Shown piece by piece: positions 1 to 9,600 of a stretch of 64,000 bases of DNA. A program made the position numbers and the translations under genes. This DNA comes from Drechslerella dactyloides (lineage: Eukaryota; Ascomycota; Orbiliomycetes; Orbiliales; Orbiliaceae): the NCBI GenBank assembly GCA_020064725.1, contig JAGTWJ010000002.1, forward strand, positions 2,542,001 to 2,606,000, written 5' to 3'. How positions within the stretch are numbered: position 1 is the stretch's first letter; the number at the start of each line of letters is the position of its first letter. Below the pieces are notes generated by a model. The model saw nothing but the letters and a program-made list of their open reading frames with translations, was not told where the DNA came from and ran no database searches.

Positions 1-48
1 ACTTACCATATTATTCGGCCCAATTACTTATACGTTTCCCTACAACAG

Positions 49-1025
49 GATCTTGAGGGTAAAAAACCGCCCCCATTCAGCTTTGATGGAGGGAAACACA
101 TAAAACGCGTAAGTTCATGATCCAAGTCGTCGGATTCTTGCAAATACGCTGACCAGTGGATCTCACTAACACTAAAGAATAATCCCTCTAATCAAATGCG
201 CAAGATACCGAGGCCCTTCGATTACAGTGGGGAAATTTCTAAGCGTGTAAGTTTGAAGTGCGATTCTTATTTTAACTCGTTGTAATGTTCGATCACATCA
301 TGATATCAGTGAAAAAAAAAAAAAAATTTCGCCCTCTGTAGCAAGCCGACAGTGCAAGGTGCACTAGTTAAGCTGACCCCATCCAACGTCGGCGGCGGAG
401 AGGTTCCTAAACGCGAAAGCCATAGCCCGGCCAAATATGTAGCCATGGAAATTCATGCTAACCACCCTACTAAATATGCAATAGCAGGCCACTCCCGCAA
501 AACCTACAAAGTCGACCCCGTTCAACTTTGGCGACAGAGGACACATTAAACGCGTAAGTTCACTCTAGCCTGGCTTCAACCCCGTTTCATTCGCCCACGC
601 TAACTGCAGCACAGGACGACTGGCAATATAACTGCTGGAAAAAGCAGAGCGGCAGCCTATCTCTCGCATGGGCCAGTGCGTATACTTGGGCCGCCAACCA
701 AACCCTGTACGAACAGAGCAACTGCGAACTTCCCAGTGATAAGAAATGCGTCGACTGCAAATGCGCAACTAATGCTGCCATCCAGCTATGCCGTGGGAAT
801 GAACAGACGACCAACGCGATTTCTGTACCGAAGTATGTAGTAGGGAGCCAGGGAGCCCAAGTTATTCGGCTGCTTTTGGCGGACTTACTGGGGTCTCAGC
901 CGTGCGGTAGCAGCGGGTGCACTGATGATAAGTGCCAGTATGAGGGCTGGGCTGGTCGTGGACCTGGGGGCTTCGGTACGGACTGGTATATTCACCTTGG
1001 TCCTTCTGCCCAATGCCCCATTTAG
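49..1025 (+). CDS. 5'-truncated multi-exon gene: Lys-Arg-terminated repeat exons plus Cys-rich C-terminal exon (putative Kex2-processed precursor)
   Basis: Exons read as 49-108, 178-246, 373-438 (start uncertain, possibly 346), 488-553 and 615-1025, all phase 0. Exons 1, 2 and 4 end on codons for Lys-Arg (IKR, SKR, IKR) immediately followed by a GTAAGT donor. They share a core Pro-Phe-x-(Phe/Tyr)-x-Gly-type stretch, e.g. PFSFDGGKHIKR, PFDYSGEISKR and PFNFGDRGHIKR. Exon 3 carries a diverged unit, GGGEVPKR, but its donor position has decayed (CGC-GAAAGC) and the exon seems to run on to a GTAGCC. The acceptors of exons 4 and 5 have good branch sites (GCTAAC). Exon 5 codes 136 residues with 10 Cys (including a CVDCKC cluster) and ends at TAG 1023-1025. 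Lys-Arg is the Kex2 site, and fungal secreted repeat precursors (alpha-pheromone, dikaritin-type peptides) use it. The start and any signal peptide lie left of the window, and frame is open to base 1. The function is inferred; no tailoring enzyme is visible nearby. Confidence 0.65.
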
Positions 1026-4000
1026 TAGCAGAGGGTGTTGGGGCACCTTCTAATTTCTCCATGCATGTATTTCTTCTCTCCCTGATATCGATAGCTGTTG
1101 AGGGTTTTGTAAATTGTATTGTGACTCAGACGCCGTGTGCGTGGTTCCGACCGATTGCTACGAGCGTTCCGTGATTGGATATTTCTGGTTTCTTTTCATT
1201 GTTGTCTTTAATCTGTCTTAGCCATATGGTCGTGGGTATGAACGAGTAGTTGAGTTCAGCATTCTCTTCTTCGCGCTTTGTTGTCTTCGACCATATTGGT
1301 CGGGGGCAATCATCTCACCACCATCGCTGGCATATATATTAAGAGCCTCTCATCGGTCCTGATCCATCAGTTTGCTCAGCGGAGGATCCATTCATGCATT
1401 AATTCCGCGGTCGTGCAAGTTTGCACGGCGCGTTGTGAAAAGCGCAAGCGCAAGGGTAATATCCACATGATCAGGCCAATACGACCGCAAGAGTTTAGGA
1501 CTCCAGTTTCCGACGGTTTTCTGGGGTGCAGTTAAACGGGGGCTGGGATCGGAACGGGGCAGATTCCGATCATGACATGTCGACAGCGCATAGGATCTAT
1601 CGTGGGCGCGTGTTGTTTGGTGTTGATGTCCTATTGCGGCTGTAGACTGTGTAACCCAACCCATTTTACCGATTCTTCCGTCAAGCTAAGCTAGGAAGTT
1701 TCGAAGTATCCTACGGCAGATACTTCGGCAGCATTCAACGGAACTGGTTTTCTTCCTGCATATTGGAATGAAGAGCCCCGCGATTTGTGCTTAATCGACT
1801 ATCAGAAGAACGCATCCCATAGAAGCACAACACTGAATTCATGAATAGTATGAATGCAAATCGAGATCGAGAATATCTTCGCGGGAGCTCAGGAGGATCG
1901 AACGATCAAGGCGGAAGATTCGACTCCTACGCTAAGATGGCTTAAGGAATAGTAAATTACGTCCAGCATTGCCAGTTAATCAGTGACCAGCTGGTCAACG
2001 CATCCACCCAGGACCGTGCAGTCCACGTAGCTATAGGCGTCGATGCGTCGCACAGTCACAATTGCACAAACAGTGCGTGAGCATATTAATAAGGCAAGGC
2101 AGATCAATTTAATTGTGATGGCTAGCCTCAAGGTCGATGCAGTAGATCTATCTCGACCAGTATACCCTCAAGGAAATATTGCTGCGATATTAAACTTGCT
2201 TACGTATCTCATGAACACCTCAGCCGTTGGCGGAGTACTTGTGGCCTGTCAGATTGGTACCGCCTCACGTCGAGGTCACGATACTCATTGATATTGCATG
2301 GCTATTTACCGTCAGAGGGGCTAGGCCGATGGCTATAACGTTAAGTTCATGTTGAACAACAGGCAACTTGTGTTATAGATAGATAATTGAATGAAACGAC
2401 TAGTTGCCCCTGGCTGGTCGTGCGCGTTGCATCGTTGTTCCTGTGACAGCGGTATTTGAATAGAGCGATAGGGAAACCTGATTTTCAGGGACCAGCATTA
2501 CATCGACGCCCGCTATTCAGAGTGCTCAGAATGAATAGCAGCCATTGCATTGCAAGTCCATTCGGAATATTTCTTCAATATTATACTACTAAAGAACTAG
2601 ACCGCCAACACACGCACATGACCTACATTCATGACGGCAGTTGCACAACATAAGCCGATCTATTGCTTGCTTTGTCGTTGTGGTACCTCGGGCTCGAGCA
2701 TTCGAATTAGGATACGACATGAATGGAGATGGCGAACAGGGCTTCCGCAGCCTCGTTTTCATTGATCGTCAGTAGCGCTTCGCATTATGTTTGTCGAGCG
2801 CTCGAGCGATCAAACAGGACGGAGGCTCATGAAGCATACACGATAAATCAAGGGTAACATGATTCTATGCATGAAAACAAATCTGTTCGTCGGGTATCCG
2901 TGAAAGTACAATTCCAGTTCTCGTCTCGAAGTTAGCAGATGTCGAGTGGGGCCCGCTTCGATCTACAAGTAGTCAAGTCGCTGGCTGCAGAAACACGCAC
3001 GTGCAGGTTATTGTAAAGACACTCTCAGTCCAGAGTGGCTTGCCTTAATTTTCAGCGGTTGCAATCGTATCCACGTCCGCGCATCCACCTCTAGAGATTT
3101 AATCAACGTCTAAATATCTGCACCGCAAGCTGGACGCAAGCAATATATGGGATAATATTAGATATCCTTCAGCCGCGCGACCACTGCCTCCTTAAATGCA
3201 TTTGACAAATGCCGGCGAACAGCATGTAGCACCGCCATGCCGTTGCATGTGCTTTGCCTTCCCGAAATTAATTATCTGAGGATTTCTACTTCAGTAAGAA
3301 TTGAAATGTACTCGATCTATGACATTTTGGGCTCATCAAGCCTAAATCCTGAATCGGGTTCTTAAGGATCCACTAACGGAACGATGGCCTGCCTTTCAGC
3401 TACGCTACGATAAGGGCTATCCAAATACGTGCTTGTTCCCGAACATGAGAAACGCGAGACAAGGATTCACTCCGCGAACGCGAGCGCGGAATCGATCCGG
3501 GAAATGCAGCAAACTTTCTGTGATTGGCTAAACGCAAGGCCGCACATGCAACGATACGCTGATTCCTCCAACCTGGATCAGAGCCGGCACAAGGTAAATA
3601 AGTCTCGCGATGCCCCCTCTCAACGTCAGGGACATCCGGACGCCTTATCAATATGGCACTCCGGATCCCTCTAATAACAGGGGTTCAAACCCGCTTCAAA
3701 TTATAGCATGATAGCATCAGCACCAAGCATTCAAAGCTATAACGTCCCCTTTTCTTTGCCTAACTGTCACTCGTTCCCAATACGCGCACACATATATACT
3801 CTCGTTATACACATCTAATAGACATGTGTGCTTATCTTCAAGTTCGAGTGGCAGCATGCGGGCAATGGCCGCTTGGATATCCCTTTACTCTATATTCAAC
3901 GTCATGGTCTGCCTCTATCGGCGATTTATGTCCCATACCCAAATCCCTACGGGGTTCCGTAGCGCCCCATCCCACCCGACAGGAAACACGATCTTTGAAA

Positions 4001-4054
4001 AGAGCGCGAAGAACCAGAAATATAGCAGGCCGGGCACATGCGCCTCGTGCCGAA
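1026..4054. other. Intergenic stretch, no supported gene
   Basis: About 3 kb of mixed composition after the Lys-Arg exon gene. The only protein-like reading is a short plus-strand frame at 2043-2291 (82 residues, hydrophobic middle) with no splice signals or recognisable family. A TATA-like run (CATATATATACT) near 3790 lies about 260 bp ahead of the next gene and may be part of its promoter. The open frame of that gene extends back to 3824, but that stretch reads like leader rather than protein. Confidence 0.5.
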
Positions 4055-4972
4055 ATGGAGGAGAAAGAGATGTTTAATCTCGACGAGTTTCAACGTCATC
4101 AAGAGAGCACATTGGCTCAATCGGCCGCTGCAAAGAACGCGGAAAACGAACACAGCGCGGACGAGCTGTTCGACTATGCTTCAAAGCAAGAAATCATCGA
4201 GACGGGTTCGATATCATGGCTTGATGTCGATATCACCATGCCCCTCAGAAATACGGGAGAGTTGGACCCGTCTGTCCCTCCACTGCCCGTGTCGCCGCTT
4301 CAACCACCATCGGAGCTCTCAGATGCACTCTCACCGGTAGCCGTTGAGATCGCTCTGGATCCTACGGGCGACGATGTGATCCTGGCGGGCGGAGAAAACG
4401 GAGAGCAGAAGCAGTCAGCAATAGCTGAAGATACTGGGATTGCGTCAGCGGATGGACGCTCGAGCTATCTTCTGGGGAGATACCTGGCAGATAGTGAAGA
4501 TGCACCACCGTCAGAGGATTTGAATTCAAATCCCGCGATCCCGTTCCCCGAGTTCATCCGCTCGACGGCCCCCATCGACATCAAGACGGAGCTCCAGCGG
4601 TTCGAGTCTGACATCAGCGAAGTGCTCGAGAGGATGGGGCTTGGCGACGATGACAGCGACTCCGAACTCCGGCTGGAGAATCTGGAGACGAGTCTTTGCA
4701 TATCTGAGGACGATGACGGACTTGCAGAGAGGGAAACGGAGTCGGCGGCGCTTTCCCATGGGATGAGCGACGACGACGATATGTTTACGCTGGAGTGCGA
4801 CGAGGTCAACGCGGCAGTCAGCGCGGGCGCCGGTGCTCGAGAGATCTCACCAGAACTCGACGCCTGGATGTCGAAGAGCTCACTAGTTGGCAGCAACGTG
4901 AAACTCTTAGCCGTGGTGGGCGGAGTTGACAGGCTGCCACTTCACGGGCGGAAGCGAAAGGCAAGCATGTGA
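4055..4972 (+). CDS. Hypothetical acidic, disordered protein with C-terminal basic motif
   Basis: A single 305-residue frame if the ATG at 4055 is used; an in-frame ATG at 3824 would add 77 Arg-rich residues that look like translated leader. The protein is rich in Asp, Glu and Ser, with acidic clusters such as GDDDSDSE, SEDDDG and SDDDD. Pro-rich segments occur around residues 80-95. The tail ends in a monopartite nuclear-signal-like GRKRKASM. I recognise no domain. An acidic disordered chain with a basic tail is compatible with a nuclear regulator, but that is inference only. It contains a short YLLGRYLADS motif resembling VGRYLAES in the product at 56506-57276. Confidence 0.6.
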   Translation: MEEKEMFNLDEFQRHQESTLAQSAAAKNAENEHSADELFDYASKQEIIETGSISWLDVDITMPLRNTGELDPSVPPLPVSPLQPPSELSDALSPVAVEIALDPTGDDVILAGGENGEQKQSAIAEDTGIASADGRSSYLLGRYLADSEDAPPSEDLNSNPAIPFPEFIRSTAPIDIKTELQRFESDISEVLERMGLGDDDSDSELRLENLETSLCISEDDDGLAERETESAALSHGMSDDDDMFTLECDEVNAAVSAGAGAREISPELDAWMSKSSLVGSNVKLLAVVGGVDRLPLHGRKRKASM

Positions 4973-5322
4973 GGGAACAGCCTGCCGGATATAGTTATGT
5001 TTGGAAACCCAGAGGGCGGAGTTTGTTGGAAAGTCTTCTTCTAGGGATCCTGCAGAGTGCATAGCACCCAGAAGTTATAATACACCTTAATGATATCATT
5101 ATATACATCAATATCATCTGTGCATTTCTGTATTGTCTTGAGTCGATTGCGCCTAAAAACACAAAGAGTTCCGCAGATGCATGTTGGTGCGAGCGAAACG
5201 AGCGAAACGAACAACAAACGTGCGGACGCAGTATCAATATATATCATGCGGGAAAGTGGAGTCACCACCATACGAGAGAATTGGGCAAAAAATCCCACCA
5301 GAGTAGATATCTCGGCCTCTGA
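4973..5322. other. Convergent intergenic spacer
   Basis: A spacer between the convergent genes ending at 4972 (plus) and 5323 (minus). It is AT-rich around 5080-5120 and presumably holds both 3' untranslated regions. I see no gene or structured element in it. Confidence 0.5.
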
Positions 5323-6017
5323 CTAGGCATCTTCATCGCAAAGCTGAGTCGCGATATCTGCCAACTTTAGGAGATTCTCCCTCCGACTTTCTCTTCCGTC
5401 AAGGCAGGTTGGCGCCTCGATTGCGTAGGCATCGGCAACTGCTTTGAAGTCTGTGGCTTCAGGACCCGTGTGCACATCCAGATTTCTCCAATGTTTGATG
5501 GCTACCATCAGCCGCCATAAATTCGGGTCGAGACCAATTCTTTGAATATGGGAAAAATTTGATATGAACTGATGCCTCCGGCATCTGGCTTCGCGAGACA
5601 ACTGAAAACTTTGTGGATGTGCTTTCATGAACTCAAGGATCTCGTCAGAGAGCACATTGAATCTGCGGATTTTGAGCCCCGGTTTATCCTGAGCCTCCAT
5701 TTGCTCACAGCTCATGAGCATGCCCAAACCTGTATAGCCAGACGGTAGGCGGCCTTCATGCTCACTGCCCCGATTCTTGTTGTATATTTCTACCACATAT
5801 TGGGCGATGATACCAACCACTTCAGCCATCTGATTGATGTGAAGGCCTGGTCTAGCAGCGCTCTAGTAATAAAGCATTAGCCAGAACCATCAGATGCGGA
5901 CATTTTTGGATCATACTAGAAGGTACTCCCAGATTCAGCTATTTCAACAGATGACTTAATCTGGCTCTCTATTTCTTCTTTGGAGAATTTGAAAGTGCCT
6001 TGCGCCTTGGCTGACAT
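5323..6017 (-). CDS. Hypothetical protein, two exons
   Basis: The main exon is 5846-5323. A short first exon, 6017-5927, begins MSAKAQGTFKFSKEEIES and joins it in phase 1 across an 80-bp intron (5926-5847, donor GTACCT, acceptor CAG). The product would be 204 residues. If the upstream exon is wrong, the ATG at 5829 gives 168 residues. Composition is globular: mixed helices, few low-complexity runs, and a patch of Trp and Arg/Lys residues around the middle (NLWRLMVAIKHWRNLDVH). No transmembrane segment or signal peptide is seen, and I do not recognise the family. It is convergent with the acidic-protein gene at 4055-4972. Confidence 0.5.
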
Positions 6018-6415
6018 GATTTATTTTATAAGACGCATTTATGATGTTCTCTCCGCAGAAATCTCTGTGACAGGCGCCTTTTTGACGAACCATAAGGTAA
6101 TTTTCTGAAAAGACCAAAGGATATGTTTAGATGGGCCTATAGCATAAAGTTAGTAGTTGCACAGCTAGGTCTGGGTTAGTTCAAGAAGAGGTTTTATCTC
6201 ACTGATAATTTTCGGAGACCGGCTGGCTTCGATGCTTGGATCCTGGACTCTTCTCGTTCTTTCGAGCAATACAGCCATCGTTCTACGAAAGTTGATTGTA
6301 GATGTCTCGTTTTCACTGCCGAAGGGCTGCTGATGTCAAAGGTTCGTCGTTGTGGAGAACCTCTTTCGAGAAGAGCCTTTCTCAGGAGGTTCTGTTCTCA
6401 GATTTTGCAATGTTG
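6018..6415. other. Intergenic, nothing recognised
   Basis: About 400 bp upstream of the minus-strand gene that starts at 6017. It probably contains its promoter. No repeat or RNA gene was seen. A plus-strand frame starting at 6302 is more likely a shadow. Confidence 0.4.
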
Positions 6416-6634
6416 CTATTCGCGCGTGTCGTGAAGTATGGGCTTGACGTGGTCTCGGGGCAGACGCCGAGGCTCGCTGTTGAAAGGATTGACGCCGAAT
6501 GCCAGTTCATCATTCCTATGAAAGGCTCCAGTTCCGCTTGGGGTTCTCGGAGGCTTCACGTTGAACTTAATACCGAGCTTAGCAAGATTTGCAATGCCTT
6601 GGAGCCGGGTGATTCGCTGGAGTAGAAGAGACAT
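6416..6634 (-). CDS. Possible small protein (72 residues)
   Basis: A minus-strand ATG at 6634 opens a 72-residue frame. It starts with a basic/hydrophobic stretch (MSLLLQRITRLQGIANLAKL) resembling a mitochondrial targeting sequence and continues with a Pro/Arg-rich, well-mixed tail. The opposite strand is also open here (6302-6625), so chance coding cannot be excluded. I recognise no family. Confidence 0.25.
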   Translation of the reverse strand: MSLLLQRITRLQGIANLAKLGIKFNVKPPRTPSGTGAFHRNDELAFGVNPFNSEPRRLPRDHVKPILHDTRE

Positions 6635-9600
6635 TGTCGTCAACCGATTATGATTTGTCAGAGCTGCCTCCCAGAATGTATGAAAAGGTAGTAAAAGTTT
6701 GGTTCCATCAGTCTTCTGAAGTATTCTGTGTATACACAGGTATGCTAACGATGAGGATGAGGAGAAACTGGAAACATGAAGAGAGAGGAAGGAAATGCTC
6801 GGATGTGCTTCTTGGATGGTTATGTGGTACAATTTTGATATGTTTTGAATCCAGGCTGCGCTGCTGGGATACTGATCGTCGACCACGTGCACATCCAACA
6901 GTGTTGCTTTTGAAATGTCTACATTACTGTCTTTCTTTAATTCTCTTTCACATCCTCATCATCATCATCATCCCATACCCTCATAGTACCTCTCCTCATC
7001 CCCCGTATACTAGCAGTACACGAATATAGCTCTAGTTGCTAATCTATTTGGAGTATAGTGGTCTCGTAAACCAGATCACATGCACACGAAGTGTGGGCGC
7101 ACGTCAGACCAGACGAAGACTAGAGTATAGTAAACCCAGAAGGCTTTAATGAGATGCTATCAAAAAGTGAGGACTTCCATACCTATGTCTATAGCCTGTC
7201 TCAAGGCAGACTATAGCCAATACAATGGATGTATTGACACATATGCGACTCACGTGCTCACTTGAATTTAATTGGTAGGTACCTGCTAGAGAATGCCTGT
7301 TGGTGTTGCCGTCGAGAAATGATGACAGTCGACATCCAGGGATTATTTTCTTACCATCAACTACATCGTCAACGAGCGCCGGCAGCCGCGGGACTATCCA
7401 TTGGCACCGGCATTGGCATCCACGGCATCCGGAGCTCGACAGCCGGGCCGGGGAGTTCTGGAGTTCTTCTATCACGATACGGCTTACATGCGTTGTCCGT
7501 ACGTTCAAGCTGCACCTGCTGTCTACGCGCATGCTGCGCAACCTGTCCCGGCAGCGAACCAGCATCCCATGGATATTTTCTTCTGTGGACAGGTCCAAGC
7601 CTTCGGTTAAGCTAGGTCCCAAGGGAAGGACATCTCTCGAAAGTTGAGGCTTGCGCCGGGCCAGCGTATGTCGGCATTGGCACCGCCAGCATTTAAATTA
7701 TGTGGGGGAGGCAGAGCACGGCAGAAGAGGAAAGAATCGTGACGATAGAGATTGATTGCGACAATCGACTTTGCAGCCATGTGGAAGGTGCATCGTTTTA
7801 AGGAGGTCTTACCTGCCCCCTACCAAGATCTGACAGGCATCCCGGTCGCGAAAAGAGGAGCTGTGGCCTGCTAGGCGCGAAGATACGACGGCACAAACCC
7901 TTAGCTAAGCTAAGCTTCGACTCTACATGCTTGCATTGCACATTGTTCGACTCGATCGTCATGGATCCAAGCCCAGTAAGCAAATTAAACGTTAACCAGG
8001 GCATCGCCATTCTTCGGGAGGGGGAACTCCATGCCTTGGGTCGCAGCTGCAGCTTGGCCTGCTCCACTGATGTGGTGAATGGATGCATTGTTCGCGGTTC
8101 AGGCTGCAAGAAGCACCACAGGGTGCCAAGCCGAGACATGCGCGAACACGAAGTGCAGCTCCTGGGTGAGCCGGCGCAGTAGATGAAGCCTGTCCGGTTG
8201 TACGATCAATATTTTCCGCATGAGCTCGTGAAGGTAATATAACGTGAAGTGTCCGCCTCATGCCAACGTGAAGAGCCGGCTCGCAGAGACATCTGCCGAC
8301 ATGGATCTACCTAGGAAGGAACTCGGGCACGTTGCTTCGGATAATCTCGTCTCGGATCCGGGATGTTGATGATCTTGCGACGTCGAAGGACAGAAGCCGC
8401 CATCCCATTCGGCCAAGAGATATGCTTTCGGCGGGAGGACAAAGGCTTGGCCCCAAAGCTATTTTCGGACGAATGCAGACAAAGCCCATTGTGAGTCGAT
8501 ATCAAGCAGCCCGCGTGGAGGTCGCACAGGTGAGATATCAGCCGTCCAGCTCAAGCCGCAATCCATTCAGGACGTTTCGTTTCAAGCGTCGAACAGCCAT
8601 CGCCAAGCCCATGCAGATGTAGTGGCGATGGCTCTGGGAGCAGAAGCAGTTAGCGGTTAGCTATTGCCAGCATTGGCCTGCAGGTTGGATCGATGTGGAG
8701 GCTGACTAACTGCGGGTCCAACAGTAGAGCCTAGGCTGTTGGAGTATTACACCAGCAGGCTCTGGCTTATAGCATGTGCTGACATGGCATTAGTCCTGCG
8801 CCATTCGAGGGGAGCGAGCTCGAAAGATGAAGCCACTGGATTCAAGAAGAGCAGAGTTTTTTCTACCAGCACGAGAAGACAAAACTAAAAGATTTTAGGC
8901 TCCGAGGAAATGTGCGTGTCCGGTGCTTTTCGATGCATTTTATTATATCGTCGCCATGCCCGTCGCCTGTGCCGACGCCAACGTAGATATGTGTAAGTGG
9001 AGTTAAAACGCCTGGCCGGTTATTAGTCAGGCCGACGGCTGGCACGGACGCCCAACTACTAGCCACCACCACCGTTAAACCTCCACCACCACCGTCCCGT
9101 CGGGTCTTCTCGAAGCACCGGTTGCGCCCGATTGAGGCAACCCGACGGAGATATGACTGCCTCGCTCACGATGCACCCGAGTGTATGCATGACGCTGAAG
9201 GCCTCCATCGAATCGCCGCCTGCTATCGATAGATCTAGCCTCATGGGACGACGCGGCTCGAGCCACCAACAACCTTTCCGTCAGCTCCACACAGATGACA
9301 TGGTTCAGTGGCCTCCTCTTCCTCCTTCAGGAGGGCTCATCTCGAGCTCTGAGGCCTGCAAAGAAGGCTCAGCACCCAATCAGGGATAATTAAAGACACG
9401 GGACGAGAAGGAAGCGCATGGATGTGCTTTGTAGACGCATGCGCTCTCAAGTACCACCCGTCCTCTCGTGACATCGTCCGTTCGGATCTTTGGCAAGGGA
9501 ACTCTCCTTCGCAATTCTCGAGTGGAGTCCTGCTGTACCCGACGAGCCAATCCTCCTCAGTCGCCCTGCATGCAAGTGGACGAAAGAGTGAGATTGCAGC

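Noticed and set aside
554..568. A 15-nt intron ending at the CTCTAG after the fourth KR exon
   Set aside because: Too short to splice; the CAG at 614 has a proper branch site and keeps phase 0.
3675..3700. GGGGTTCAAACCC resembling a tRNA T-arm
   Set aside because: The stem has a mismatch and no matching acceptor, D-arm or anticodon arm is found upstream.
7146..7622. 158-codon minus-strand frame
   Set aside because: It mirrors an open plus-strand stretch and has no promoter, splice or family support.
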